A stretch of 64,000 nucleotides of DNA from contig WOUP01000008.1 in the NCBI GenBank assembly GCA_009772895.1, positions 1-64,000 on the forward strand, given 5' to 3'. The position numbers were made by a program, and so were the translations under genes. Positions within the stretch are counted from its first letter, which is position 1. Each line of letters opens with the position of its first letter. The DNA is from Puniceicoccaceae bacterium 5H. Lineage in GTDB: Bacteria; Verrucomicrobiota; Verrucomicrobiia; Opitutales; Oceanipulchritudinaceae. Under the pieces are notes generated by a model. It made no database searches. It was not told where the DNA came from and was given only the letters and a program-made list of their open reading frames with translations. This document shows, one piece after another, positions 15,667-25,301 of the stretch.

Positions 15667-17971
15667 AGTAGTCCGGCCAGTAGCGCCAGGCCCGCTCCGC
15701 CCCCATCACGACCTCGTAGGCCCGCGCCTGCCAGTAATACAGGGCCGGCGGCGCCTCCGCATCCAGCTCGACCAGCTTGAGCGCTTCGAGCAGGTCGTCG
15801 AAGCGCTGCGCTTCCGCCAATCGCTGGGCCAGGGCCTGAGCCGACGCATAATCGCGTGCATTGCGCCGCAGCCGCAGCTCCAGCAGGTTGAGTGGCACCT
15901 CGCCGCCGTAGGGCACTTGGGGCACCGCCAGGACGCGGTCGAGCAGCTGCGAAGCTTCGGCATAGTCGCCGCGAACCGCCAGTGCCCACGCCTCCAGCCA
16001 GGGCGCTTGCGCCTGAAGTTCAGGGCTCTGCCGCAAGGCCTTGAAAACGCCGTCTGTCTGCCCTTGGGAAAGATACCGCACCAGCAGCACCGTCTTTTGC
16101 TCGACCGGCCACGCCTCCCAGTGCGCACCGCCGAGATCGTCCGCCAGCAGACGCTGAAATGCCGCGTCGTCCATCAGCTCAAACGCCCGCGCGCGGTAAT
16201 CGGGGTGCAGGTCGCTCAGTTCGATCAGCGCGTTGCGCAGCTCCGGGTGACCTTGTGCCGCACCCCAGATCTCACCAAAGAGCCAGCCCCGGCTCAGGCC
16301 CTGCCCGCTCTGCAACGCCAGACGCCACGCTGCCACCGCCTTGGCGGGCGCGACCGGCAGCCAGGCTTCGGCTTCGCGCAGGACCACTTCGGTATGGAAA
16401 GGTGCGAGCTTGCGGGCCTGACGAAATGCCGTTTCTGCCTGCGCGAAGTCGCCAGATTCAAGCGCAACCCGCGCCAACTGGAAGTGCGCCCGCCAATCGA
16501 GCGGCAGGATCCGGGAGACCTTGGCCGCCGAGGCAACGTCCTGCCCCTGTGTCAGCAACGCCTCCCGCGAATGCCCAAGCGGCGTCGCCAGCCACAGCGC
16601 ACCCCATAGCGCCGCCAGGCCCGCCAACGCGGCCCCCATCCAGCGGTTGGGCTTGGGCTCGGGCCACTCCGCGGCCGGTTTTTCAGCCAAAGGCAGCGAG
16701 AGCAAAAAGAGCAAGCCGGTCACCGCAACCGTCACGAGTCGGTGCCCCGAAACGTCGACCAGGCTGTGACCGAGCAGCAGCCACGCGGCAACGCTGGCCG
16801 CCCGGTGGAAGCTGTCCTGATATCGCCGGAGCCGCCACTGCCAAGCGGCGAGCCCCAACAGCGTCGCCGCCAGCAGCAGCACCGCGGGCACCCCGCCCTC
16901 GGCCGCAAGCCAGAGCCAGTCGCTCTCGGGATGTTTGGCCTGGGTCGGGCTGACGGAAGCTTCGCGGTATTGCGGAAACACATCGATAAAGTTGCCCAGC
17001 CCGACCCCCTGCAGCGGCTGGTCGGCGATCAACTGCGCGGTGTCGATATACAGGGCCTTGCGCACGCTCAGAGACACGTGATCACCCGCGTCTACCCCAG
17101 CCTTCGTCAGCAGGATTGCGCCGCCAAAGGCTACGGGCACGCTGAGCACGGCGGCGAGCTTGCAAACGTTCAGCAGGCGCGGCCGTCCCGGCCCCACCCC
17201 ATGCGCCGCAACCAGATAGGCGGCGCCGATGCCGGCCAGAAATTGAGCGGCCTGACTCTCCGCCATGACCAGCGCCAGCGCGAGCACGAGCCCGCCGGTC
17301 GCCGCCAACAGACGATGTGGAATGTCGTCAGCCTTCAGCAACAGCGCCACGTCCAGCACAAAGGCTTGCGCCAGCAACAGCGCCCATTGGTTGCGATTGG
17401 GCGTAAAGCTGAACACCTGCAGCGTGTCGGCCAGGGGATTCTGCAGCCCCTGCATCGTGGCCACTACCGCGACGAGCCCCAACAACGCCAGCGTCGCCAC
17501 CCAGGCAATCGTCACGGTCTTGCGCACCCGGCGCCCCAATCGCAAGCGCCACAGCCACACCAGGTAAGCGAATGCGCTGGCCAGCAGGCACCAGCGGCCA
17601 AACGACCACCACGGTTGGGGTGACCAGCCTCCCGTCGCAACGCCCAGTTGTCCCAGTCGGTCGCGCCAGAAGCCGCTGGCGGCCGGAAACGGCAAACTGC
17701 TCGCGGCCAACCATGCCAACAAGACGGCCGCCGGGATCCAAACCTGACGCGGCACCGGCGCCCGATGCGCATAAAAGAAAGCACTCGCACCCGCCACGAT
17801 CATCAGGACCGCCGGCAAAAGCACTTCCGGCAGACCACCTCCCGCCACGGTGCAGCCCAACGCCGCAACCAATATCCATCCCAGCAGACGGGTGGATGCC
17901 TTGGTCCTCGAAACAGGGGGTTCGCTGGGGTCAGGATCCGGCGCCCGAACTCGGCGGCGCGTAGTAATCAT
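15581..17971 (-). CDS. Wzy/O-antigen-ligase-like polymerase with C-terminal TPR region
   Basis: A 796-residue protein. The N-terminal half has about ten hydrophobic segments. In the middle is the Wzy_C-type loop around residues 320-360 (LQGVGLGNFIDVFPQYREA, then KHPESDWLWLAAEGG), typical of O-antigen ligase and polysaccharide polymerases. The C-terminal half (about 470-790) is soluble and rich in TPR-like helices (AHFQLARVALESGDFAQAETAFRQA reads across repeats). It probably polymerises or attaches the exopolysaccharide in the inner membrane. The start overlaps the co-polymerase gene by 41 bases; a later start is possible because the first 25 residues look non-domain. Confidence 0.8.
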   Translation of the reverse strand: MITTRRRVRAPDPDPSEPPVSRTKASTRLLGWILVAALGCTVAGGGLPEVLLPAVLMIVAGASAFFYAHRAPVPRQVWIPAAVLLAWLAASSLPFPAASGFWRDRLGQLGVATGGWSPQPWWSFGRWCLLASAFAYLVWLWRLRLGRRVRKTVTIAWVATLALLGLVAVVATMQGLQNPLADTLQVFSFTPNRNQWALLLAQAFVLDVALLLKADDIPHRLLAATGGLVLALALVMAESQAAQFLAGIGAAYLVAAHGVGPGRPRLLNVCKLAAVLSVPVAFGGAILLTKAGVDAGDHVSLSVRKALYIDTAQLIADQPLQGVGLGNFIDVFPQYREASVSPTQAKHPESDWLWLAAEGGVPAVLLLAATLLGLAAWQWRLRRYQDSFHRAASVAAWLLLGHSLVDVSGHRLVTVAVTGLLFLLSLPLAEKPAAEWPEPKPNRWMGAALAGLAALWGALWLATPLGHSREALLTQGQDVASAAKVSRILPLDWRAHFQLARVALESGDFAQAETAFRQARKLAPFHTEVVLREAEAWLPVAPAKAVAAWRLALQSGQGLSRGWLFGEIWGAAQGHPELRNALIELSDLHPDYRARAFELMDDAAFQRLLADDLGGAHWEAWPVEQKTVLLVRYLSQGQTDGVFKALRQSPELQAQAPWLEAWALAVRGDYAEASQLLDRVLAVPQVPYGGEVPLNLLELRLRRNARDYASAQALAQRLAEAQRFDDLLEALKLVELDAEAPPALYYWQARAYEVVMGAERAWRYWPDYFKAAQRWEQPVPLAGVAPESAAPAGAQS

Positions 17972-20015
17972 TATACTTCTTGTAGTAGTAATAATCGCTA
18001 CCCTTCACGTTGACGTAATTCAACACGAAACCACCGATTTTCGCCCCGCGCAGCCGCAGGCGTTCGAGCGAATTCTTGATCTGGCGCGTCTGGGTGTAGT
18101 TGGTGCGCACCACAAACAGGGCAACGTCCACCCGCTGGGCCAGACTCGTCGTATCGTCCGTGGCCAGGATCGGCGCCGAATCGATCACCACGTAATCGTA
18201 GGCCTCCCGGGCCTGCGTGAGGATCTCGTCCATGCGACGGCTCAGCAGCAGCTCGCCTGGGCGCTGCGGATAGGCGCCCGAAGCCAGAAACGACAGGTTT
18301 TCGATCTCCGTCGGCTGGATCGCAGCGTCCAGCGCTACCTGTTGCTGCAGCACCTCCGCCAGGCCCGGCGCGCGCGCAGCATGCAACGTGGGCGCGATCT
18401 GCCCGCGACGCAGATCGGCGTCGACCAGCAGCACCTTGGAGGAAGTCAGCGCGATGGCCGCCGCGAGGTTCATCGCCACGGTAGACTTGCCTTCCTCCGG
18501 GACGGAACTCGTGACCAGAATCACCTCCGGGCGATCCGCATCCGCGCCCATGAAGAAAAGCGACGAGCGAAGGGTGCGGCAGGCCTCCGCAAACATGTGA
18601 CGGTCGTCCGCCGGTTGCAGCAGCTCCACGCGGCCGTCCTGTCGCTGATCTTCCACCGGGATCAGGCCCAGGATCGGCGCGTCAAAACGGTTGCGCAGAT
18701 CCTCGCCGGAAACCACCCGGTTGTCGATCAGCCCCAGCCCGGCAATCAGCACCAGCCCGAAGCCCAACCCGAGTATGCCGCCCTCCACGAGGCTGCGCTG
18801 CAGGCTCATGCGCGTCTCGCCAAAATACTGGGGCCGCTCGAGCACCGAAACAATCTCGGTCGAAATATCCTGCCCCGTCTCGATCGTCTGCAGCGAACGC
18901 AACAGGGTTTCGTGCTGGTTGCGAAAACGTTCGAGATTGGCCTGCAGACGCTCGAATTCGGCGGAGAGACGGCTGTTCTCCAGCGCCACCTTTTCCTGCT
19001 CGGAAATGATGATGTTGAGGTTCTCCAGCTGGGCCTTCAGCTCCTGCTTGCGATCGCCCATCTGCTGTTCCGCCTGCTCGCGGTAGATCTCCATCAGCTC
19101 CTCGGTCCGGCTGATCTCGTCGCCGAGAGAAATCATCTTGGGATGCCTGGGCTTGAGGTAGCGCCCAAACTGGTCGCGCTCAGCCTTGAGCTGCGTGAGG
19201 CGCCGCTTCGCGGCCTGGTAATCGTCCGTCGCCGCGGAGTTGAGCAGCGCCTTGTCCAGGCCCAAGCCCTCCGGGTTCTGCAACTGCATGTCGACATCCA
19301 GCGATTCGAGCAGGCGCATTTGCGTGCGCAGCTCCGAACGGCGGCGTTCCAGCGCGGCCAGGTTCGAGCCTGCCGCATCGCCCTGCTCCTGAATGAAGAT
19401 CAGGTTGTTGCGCTTGCGAAACTCCACCACGGCGTCTTCCCCCTGCTGGATCTTGCGCTCGATGTCGTCCAGCTGCTCCGTAATGGCCAGCAGCGCGCGC
19501 TCACTGGTCTCCCCCTTCATCTGCTGGCGCCAGTTGATGTATTCCTCCAGCAGGGCGTCGAGGTAGCGCTGAGTGTATTCGCGGTCCGAGCCCGTCGCCA
19601 CTACCTGGATGATCGAGGTGTCCGGCAGCTGCATCGGTTGGATCGAGACCGGAATGGGCTGCAGGTCCGGGTAAAACGCCGCCACCCGCTCGCGCGCCGC
19701 CTTGCGCACGTCAGAACTCTCGAGAAAGGCCCGCTGATTGCCGAACCAGTAGCTGAATTGCTCCTGAACGCCCGTATTCAACTGCTGGGCGACGAAGCCG
19801 CTGAGCATGATCTTGGCCCCCCAGCGGTAGGTGGGCCGGTCGTTCTGGGCTTGCCAGCCGCGCCAGCTCGCGCCGAGCACGAGGGTCAAAAGCGGTAGCC
19901 ACCAGTAGCGCCGCAAGAGCAACTTGGCCAACTGCCAGTAGTGGCGGGCCTGATCCTGCCAGTCGCCCGCCGCCTTCGGCTTGTCGTCAAAAAGGTCGAA
20001 TTCGTTGGCTACCAT
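17931..20015 (-). CDS. Wzc-like polysaccharide co-polymerase and bacterial tyrosine kinase
   Basis: A 694-residue fusion. An N-terminal Wzz-type part has two membrane helices (about 34-50 and 420-440) around a long periplasmic coiled coil. The cytoplasmic BY-kinase domain follows at about 480-670. The kinase shows Walker A SSVPEEGKST, Walker A' VLLVDADLRRG and Walker B YDYVVIDSAP. The C-terminal tail has a tyrosine cluster (DYYYYKKYNDYYAPP) for autophosphorylation, which normally cycles to control chain length and export. It overlaps the OPX gene by 7 bases, so both are translated together. It is one continuous protein, unlike the split CpsC/CpsD type of Firmicutes. Confidence 0.92.
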   Translation of the reverse strand: MVANEFDLFDDKPKAAGDWQDQARHYWQLAKLLLRRYWWLPLLTLVLGASWRGWQAQNDRPTYRWGAKIMLSGFVAQQLNTGVQEQFSYWFGNQRAFLESSDVRKAARERVAAFYPDLQPIPVSIQPMQLPDTSIIQVVATGSDREYTQRYLDALLEEYINWRQQMKGETSERALLAITEQLDDIERKIQQGEDAVVEFRKRNNLIFIQEQGDAAGSNLAALERRRSELRTQMRLLESLDVDMQLQNPEGLGLDKALLNSAATDDYQAAKRRLTQLKAERDQFGRYLKPRHPKMISLGDEISRTEELMEIYREQAEQQMGDRKQELKAQLENLNIIISEQEKVALENSRLSAEFERLQANLERFRNQHETLLRSLQTIETGQDISTEIVSVLERPQYFGETRMSLQRSLVEGGILGLGFGLVLIAGLGLIDNRVVSGEDLRNRFDAPILGLIPVEDQRQDGRVELLQPADDRHMFAEACRTLRSSLFFMGADADRPEVILVTSSVPEEGKSTVAMNLAAAIALTSSKVLLVDADLRRGQIAPTLHAARAPGLAEVLQQQVALDAAIQPTEIENLSFLASGAYPQRPGELLLSRRMDEILTQAREAYDYVVIDSAPILATDDTTSLAQRVDVALFVVRTNYTQTRQIKNSLERLRLRGAKIGGFVLNYVNVKGSDYYYYKKYNDYYAPPSSGAGS

Positions 20016-20956
20016 GCGAATTTGCGGTCGGTCACGCGGATAATGTCGTCGGGGCCGAGCACGGGATCGTTGCTGCGGTCGCCCTGCTCGAGGATGCGCT
20101 GCACATCCACCACGAGGCGGCGTTGATCTTCCGGCAGCGATTCGTCGGCCTTGATCAGCAGCACACGGCGCTTGTTGGCAAACTTGGCGAAGCCGCCCGC
20201 ACGTAACACCGCTTCGCTCACCGTCAGGTCGGAGCCATCGGCCGGCAAGTTATAGACGCCTTCGCCCGCCACCTCTCCGGTAATGAAATACGTGCCGCCG
20301 ACCTGGCTCGATTCGGGGACCACGAGGGTGTCGTCTGGCCGCAGCACCTTGTCCGCCGCGAGGTTGCCCTCCTCCAGCACTTCCTTCAGATCGACCGTGA
20401 TGCGCTCCTGCTCGTCGGGATTCTGACTGTCGCCGCGCAAGATCGTGACATGGCTCAGATCGGCGCCCGCGCGAACGCCGCCGCTGCGGATGAGTGCCGT
20501 ACTGGCCGTCAGCACCTCGTCGGCGGGGATCGGCAACGGGCCGGGACGCAGCACCAGGCCCACCACCTTGACCTCGCCGCGCGCGCCGTCGGCGTTTTCA
20601 AAATCGACCAGCACCGTGGCGCGATAAAAGAAGTCCTGCTCCAGCTCCTGCTTCACCTTTTGCGCAAAGGCCTTGGGGGTTAAATGGGTAGCATCCACGC
20701 GCCCGATCAAGGGCACGTCCACCTTGCCCTCGGCATCGACGAAAAGACGCACCGCGGGCTCACGCTCTTCTACCACCTGATAGCTGAGGCGATCCCCAAC
20801 CCGGAGCGGACGGGAATCGTCGAGCAGTTCCATCCGGGATGGCGTCTCCTGCGCACGCAGCGCCGTCACTCCCCCGCAGCACAACAGGAGGCAACAGGCC
20901 AGCAGGGGGCGCAGCCAGCGCCCTTTCAGACTCAACAGGTGAAACATTCCCCTCAT
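20009..20956 (-). CDS. Polysaccharide export (OPX/Wza-like) protein
   Basis: About 315 residues from the ATG at 20956 (MRGMFHLLSLKG); an in-frame ATG at 20947 would also keep the signal peptide. A hydrophobic signal with several cysteines (PLLACCLLLCCGG) is followed by a Poly_export domain (LRVGDRLSYQVVEE, then GKVDVPLIGRVDATHLTPKAF) and two SLBB-like repeats (VKVVGLVLRPGPLPIP; YFITGEVAGEGVYNLP). It should form the outer-membrane-side portal that pairs with the co-polymerase. The open frame reaches 21016 but that would overlap the beta-barrel gene. Confidence 0.88.
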   Translation of the reverse strand: MRGMFHLLSLKGRWLRPLLACCLLLCCGGVTALRAQETPSRMELLDDSRPLRVGDRLSYQVVEEREPAVRLFVDAEGKVDVPLIGRVDATHLTPKAFAQKVKQELEQDFFYRATVLVDFENADGARGEVKVVGLVLRPGPLPIPADEVLTASTALIRSGGVRAGADLSHVTILRGDSQNPDEQERITVDLKEVLEEGNLAADKVLRPDDTLVVPESSQVGGTYFITGEVAGEGVYNLPADGSDLTVSEAVLRAGGFAKFANKRRVLLIKADESLPEDQRRLVVDVQRILEQGDRSNDPVLGPDDIIRVTDRKFAW

Positions 20957-20972
20957 TAAAACGGCTCCACGG

Positions 20973-22172
20973 CTAAAAAGTGTAAGACAATTCCGCCCGC
21001 ACGATCTGCTGCTCATACTCGCGGTCCAGCCGGTTGGACCACTTGCGCAGGTAGCCGTAACGCAGGTTCAAATCCAGGCTGGGGCCGAGCTGGTATTCCA
21101 TGCTCAGCTGCGCGTCCAGGCGCTCGGCTTCTTCAGCCAGAAAACCGCCCGAATCGTCGCTCCATTCGTAGCCGACCCGCCCGGTGATGGTCGATCGGTT
21201 GAAGCCGGTATAGGTGGTGGCCCAGCGGATCGAGTGCGTGCGCTCGTAGTTGGAAATCATGCCCAGCTCCACGCTGTCGCGATAGCCGAGCGAATACGAA
21301 AAGACTTCGTTCACCGAGTGCTCGGCCTCCAGGCCCCAGGACATGCCGGAGAGGTCCGAGCGATCGCCGTTGATGCCGTTGCGGTCGAAGTTGCGCCACT
21401 GGTAGCCCACGTCGCCCACCAGCGTGAGGTAATCCGACGGCTTCCACGTGGTGACGAGCGACACGCCGTAGCCGTCACTGTCGTTTTGCAGGTCCTCCCA
21501 ATAGTCGTTGAGGTAGCGCGAGAGCACGAGCTGGGTCGACCAACGCTTGTTCCAGAGGTGCTGCCAGTTGAGCGAAAACGTGTGCGCCGTCAGCTCGGTA
21601 TTGGCGTAGGCGGCGGTAAAGGAGTTGATGTCCGTGCGCACCGCCCCGGCGGTCAGGGTGTCGAAGTCCGACAGCTCCCACTGCAGGAAGGCCCCGGCGG
21701 TGTTGTGCACGCGCTCGTAGAAAAGCGCATCGGTGATGACGTTGCCTTCGGGGTCGACGCCCGTCGTTTCCGTCGGGTCGGAATAGAAATTCAGCTCGTC
21801 GTAGACCTGCAGGTAGACGCGCTCGCTCAGCCGCACGAGAAACTCCAGCCGCGTATTGGGAAAGACGCTGAAGTGGAGGTTGCTCGAATCCAGTTCGTCG
21901 TGCGCAAACGCGTCGCGGTATTCGGCGCCCAGATCGAACGACAGGCTGTTGTCCTTCGTAAACTCCCACTTGCTGTCGACGTCCAGGCTCGTGATCCAGA
22001 ACACGTCGTTCAGCTGGTTACGGCTCGAATAGGTGGGGTTGGTGTTCCACTCCAGCGCCGTCTTGCCCACGAGGTCTCCGGACAGGTTTCCGGCCTGAAA
22101 TGTCTGGGCCTGCAGAGGTCCAACCAGAGCGAAAAAGGAAAAAGTGGCGATGCTGAAAGGCTGAATCCGCAC
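20973..22172 (-). CDS. Outer membrane beta-barrel protein of the EPS locus
   Basis: A 399-residue exported protein: signal peptide with QAQ cleavage near residue 22, then many alternating beta strands (LSFDLGAEYRDAF, TLTAGAVRTDINSFTA). It ends in IVRAELSYTF, the aromatic C-terminus that marks outer membrane barrels. Barrels of this size beside exosortase-linked EPS clusters are often called EpsL-like or 'putative PEP-CTERM system' barrels; export of polymer or a pore role is likely. It is the first gene of the block with OPX, the kinase and polymerase. Confidence 0.8.
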   Translation of the reverse strand: MRIQPFSIATFSFFALVGPLQAQTFQAGNLSGDLVGKTALEWNTNPTYSSRNQLNDVFWITSLDVDSKWEFTKDNSLSFDLGAEYRDAFAHDELDSSNLHFSVFPNTRLEFLVRLSERVYLQVYDELNFYSDPTETTGVDPEGNVITDALFYERVHNTAGAFLQWELSDFDTLTAGAVRTDINSFTAAYANTELTAHTFSLNWQHLWNKRWSTQLVLSRYLNDYWEDLQNDSDGYGVSLVTTWKPSDYLTLVGDVGYQWRNFDRNGINGDRSDLSGMSWGLEAEHSVNEVFSYSLGYRDSVELGMISNYERTHSIRWATTYTGFNRSTITGRVGYEWSDDSGGFLAEEAERLDAQLSMEYQLGPSLDLNLRYGYLRKWSNRLDREYEQQIVRAELSYTF

Positions 22173-22192
22173 AGGATAAATCGGTGGGTTTC

Positions 22193-22212
22193 GGCCGTTT
22201 CCCGAAACGGCC
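22193..22212. other. Hairpin in the divergent leader region
   Basis: GGCCGTTT/AAACGGCC stem with a CCCG loop, between the divergent barrel gene and secreted-protein gene. No T tract follows on either strand, so it is not a clear terminator. It may affect the leader of the barrel gene. Confidence 0.4.
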
Positions 22213-22328
22213 TTTGGCGCCCTCTAAACGGAGATTCACGTCGACGAGGACAATCCACTACGGAGTATTGGCTTGATAAGCGGGCGCAATACCTTAGCTT
22301 TGAATGCACAAATCACCTACCCAATCGT

Positions 22329-23567
22329 GTGAAGAAAGCAAGTTATTTCCAGTTGTGCGGTGGATGGGTGGCGCTGGCGACCCTACCCTTCCTCGTCCCG
22401 ACGCCGGCCTTTGCCGTGCCGCTCAAGACGGTGCCCAAGCCGGACACGACTGAGCTTGCGCAGTATCAGAAGAACGTTGCCCGCAAGAACATGGGCGCCC
22501 AAATCATCAATCTGGATAGCGCCAGCGCCGAGCCGGTCCTGCCTTCGGGCGATGTCGCCAACCCCTATACGCCCGTCTGGCTGGGTGAAGACGAGACCCG
22601 CGGGGCCGAATTGCCGGCGGGTGAGAGCTATCGTGTCATGGCGCTGGAGAATTTCCACACCGTCACCAAGTTCATCCTGCAGAACTACGGGGCACGCGGT
22701 CAGATGAAGCTCTATGGCTCGGAGACCCTGCAGGCCCTGTCCGAGGGAGACTGGACGGAGCTGGGGCAGCAGGACCTGGGCAAGACCAAACAGGTGGCCG
22801 TAGAGTTCCCGGCCATGAATCTGCGCTACCTCATGATGCAGTTCGAGTTGGAGGAATCGGGCGAGATCGGCGGTCTGGGCCTCTTTGGCGAGGACAGCCT
22901 CGATCAGGCCAGTGCCCTGTTTGTCGAAAACCCGCAGCAGATTCGCACCATGCTCGCCGCCGGGGCCAAGCCCGTGCCCTTCGACTTCGCCAGCCTCTTT
23001 ACCGGCTCCACGATCAGCGCGGTCAGCTCGGGCGACATCTCCGAGGCTCAGCGCATGATCGACGACGATACCACCACAGGCTTCCGCTTTGATCCGGACG
23101 AGCCCGCGCACGTGGTCCTGCTCGACCTGCGCTACGACTACATGGTCGACCTGATCACGGTGGTGCTCCAGTCCGGCCCGGGCAAGCTGGAGATCTACGG
23201 CGTCAACGAACTCGCCGCCGCCAACGACGCCGAAGCCGCCCAGATCGACACGTTCGAGTTCCCCGACAATTTCTTCGACGAGGTCGAGCCGGTGGTCACG
23301 CAAGCCTTCGATGAAGACGTCGACCGCATCCAGATCAACCTGGAGTCGTTGCAGCGGCGGTTTTACGTGATGCGTTGGACGCCGGCCGATGACGCCCAGC
23401 AGCCGACCGAAATCTACGAGATCAGCGTGATTGGGCAGGTGCCCGAAGAGCTTTCGGAGCTGGCCTTTGCACCCCGCAGCGAGTTTCTGAGCCAGACGCC
23501 GACCAATCAGGAGGCTCCCGACCTCGAAGCACCTCCCGCGGACAGCCCGCAGAATTTCAGCGAGTAG
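22329..23567 (+). CDS. Secreted protein of unknown function, discoidin-like folds
   Basis: About 412 residues from a GTG at 22329. The first 33 residues are a signal peptide ending PTPAFA. The mature protein has two similar beta-rich stretches: one near residues 95-185 (SYRVMALENFHTVTKFILQNYG ... GQMKLYGSE) and one near 250-370 (DDDTTTGFRFDPDEPAHVVLLDL ... GKLEIYGVNEL). The DDDxxT ... VVLDL ... LEIYG pattern recalls F5/8 type C carbohydrate-binding domains. The C-terminus is acidic and proline-rich. No catalytic motif was seen. It lies between the two EPS operons on the opposite strand, so binding of the polymer or a surface role is a reasonable guess. The longer open frame upstream is antisense to the barrel gene. 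Confidence 0.75.
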   Translation: MKKASYFQLCGGWVALATLPFLVPTPAFAVPLKTVPKPDTTELAQYQKNVARKNMGAQIINLDSASAEPVLPSGDVANPYTPVWLGEDETRGAELPAGESYRVMALENFHTVTKFILQNYGARGQMKLYGSETLQALSEGDWTELGQQDLGKTKQVAVEFPAMNLRYLMMQFELEESGEIGGLGLFGEDSLDQASALFVENPQQIRTMLAAGAKPVPFDFASLFTGSTISAVSSGDISEAQRMIDDDTTTGFRFDPDEPAHVVLLDLRYDYMVDLITVVLQSGPGKLEIYGVNELAAANDAEAAQIDTFEFPDNFFDEVEPVVTQAFDEDVDRIQINLESLQRRFYVMRWTPADDAQQPTEIYEISVIGQVPEELSELAFAPRSEFLSQTPTNQEAPDLEAPPADSPQNFSE

Positions 23568-23570
23568 CGC

Positions 23571-25301
23571 CTACAAAACGCCTTGCCGCAGGCGCTGCTC
23601 CGGCTCCAACAACCCGGTGGGATCGACCAACTCCGCGTATTGGCGTGCCGCCGCCGAATGCCCGTTGGCCTGCAACACGAGCGCCAGGATCAGTTGCTGG
23701 CGATTCTGCGCCTGCGACCAGTCCACCAGCTCCCGCACCTCCTGCAACAGCGCCAGAGCCTTTTCCGGTTCACCCGCCTGCAGCAGCGCCCAGGCATAGG
23801 TTGTACGGGGGAACAGCAGGTCGGGATGCGCTTCCGCCACGGGCTGGATCACCGGGAGCACGGTCTGGACGTCGCGCCCGTCGAGTAACTGAAAGTAGCA
23901 CCAGTCGTTGAGCACCCCCACATCATCGGGCTTGAGCTGCCGCAGGTGATCGAGGCTGCGCAGAATGCCGTCCAAATCGCCCTGCTGCTTGTAAATCGCG
24001 TAGAGTTGCAGCTCCGCCCAGGCCGCCCGCGCCGGTTGTTCCGCCAGCCGGTCCAGCGCAGTAATGGCCACCGGATACAGCCCCAGGCGGGCGGTGCGTT
24101 CGGCCACATGTCGCAGCGCAACCGCATCGCGCCCGGCCGCCAGCAACACCTTTTCGCGTGCGCGCGCCATCGCCCGATCTTCCCCCAGCGCCGCATGGGC
24201 CTGTAGCAGCGCCAGATAGCGCGGCACTTCTTCCACCGGCACGTCTGGCTGTTCCAGCACCTCCACAACGCGCGGCCACTGTCGTTGCTGCACCAGCGCA
24301 TCGACGTAAACCTCCAGCAGGTCGCGTCGGCTCAGCGCGTCGGCCTGCGGCAAGATCTCCAGCGTGTAGACCGCCAGCCCCTGACCATTCAGCCAGCGCC
24401 CGAGGCGCAGCTGGCGGGCCGCATCGTCCGGCGGCAACAACGCACGCGCCGCCTCGTAGCAATGCGCCGGCGAAATCCGCCCCAGCCGGTACATCAACTC
24501 CAGGCGCACCAGCTTTGCCTCCACCGTGCCCTGCGCAGCCAACGCATCGAACACCCAGCTGCCCGTCCCCAAGTCCGCTTCGCGCAGCTCGTTCGCTGCC
24601 CGCTGTAACTGGGCCGGGGTCAGGCGTCCGTCGCCATAGGCCGCGTGCAGGAGATTCCACGCCTCGCGATCATCGTCCGGCATCGGAGACATGCGCGCCA
24701 CCTGCAACGGCAACAGCGCCGCCATCTCGCCCTCGGGCGCTTGCTCGATTACTTGGGTGGCCGCCGCAAAGGCCTCATGCCACGCCTGCGCTTCCAACGC
24801 CAAACGCGCCTTCAACTCCCAATACGCCCACGGCAGGGGCGGCGTAAAATCCTCGACCGCAGTGGCCGCCTGACGCGCCGCCTCGAGGTCTCCAGCCTCC
24901 AGCGCCGCCAACCCCCGCTGCGTCCAGTTGAGCGCGTCCGGCTCCAAATCCACCAGATCCTGCCAGAACGCCGGCGCCTGGTCGGGCGCAATCAAGTCCG
25001 CCGCCTGCGCGACCGCAACCAGCACCTCGGGATCCTGCGGCCGCAGCGCATAAGCTGCCCTCACGTCTTCCCACGCGTTTTGCGCCGTCAGTCGGTCCGG
25101 CGCCTCTTGTCGGCTCTGGACCTCCAGCACCGCCAGCCCGTCGCGCGCCAGCGAGCGCGCCCGTTGCGTCTTGAAAGCGTGGTAGCCGTAGAAGCTGCCG
25201 CCGCCAGCCACGACCAGCGCCAGGGCACCGATCAACGGCCATTTCCAGCCACGGGCAGCAGCCTTGGGTTCTGCGGGAATGGGGTCCTGATTCACGTCCA
25301 C
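23571..25301 (-). CDS. Membrane-anchored TPR protein of the EPS operon
   Basis: A 576-residue protein with a single N-terminal membrane helix near residues 22-42 (WPLIGALALVVAGGGSFYGYHAF). The rest is alpha-helical TPR-like repeat (WEDVRAAYALRPQDPEVLVAVA; GLYPVAITALDRLAEQP; LLQAGEPEKALALLQEV). It is the last gene of the large EPS operon and its end meets the secreted-protein gene tail to tail, 3 bases apart. It probably acts as a scaffold for the polymerase or export machine, as TPR proteins do in exosortase-linked clusters. Its start overlaps the acetyltransferase stop by 10 bases. Confidence 0.75.
   Translation of the reverse strand: MDVNQDPIPAEPKAAARGWKWPLIGALALVVAGGGSFYGYHAFKTQRARSLARDGLAVLEVQSRQEAPDRLTAQNAWEDVRAAYALRPQDPEVLVAVAQAADLIAPDQAPAFWQDLVDLEPDALNWTQRGLAALEAGDLEAARQAATAVEDFTPPLPWAYWELKARLALEAQAWHEAFAAATQVIEQAPEGEMAALLPLQVARMSPMPDDDREAWNLLHAAYGDGRLTPAQLQRAANELREADLGTGSWVFDALAAQGTVEAKLVRLELMYRLGRISPAHCYEAARALLPPDDAARQLRLGRWLNGQGLAVYTLEILPQADALSRRDLLEVYVDALVQQRQWPRVVEVLEQPDVPVEEVPRYLALLQAHAALGEDRAMARAREKVLLAAGRDAVALRHVAERTARLGLYPVAITALDRLAEQPARAAWAELQLYAIYKQQGDLDGILRSLDHLRQLKPDDVGVLNDWCYFQLLDGRDVQTVLPVIQPVAEAHPDLLFPRTTYAWALLQAGEPEKALALLQEVRELVDWSQAQNRQQLILALVLQANGHSAAARQYAELVDPTGLLEPEQRLRQGVL

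Noticed and set aside
21234-22328. Long N-terminal extension of the secreted protein's frame
   Set aside because: It is antisense to the beta-barrel gene; the signal peptide at 22329 sets the true start.
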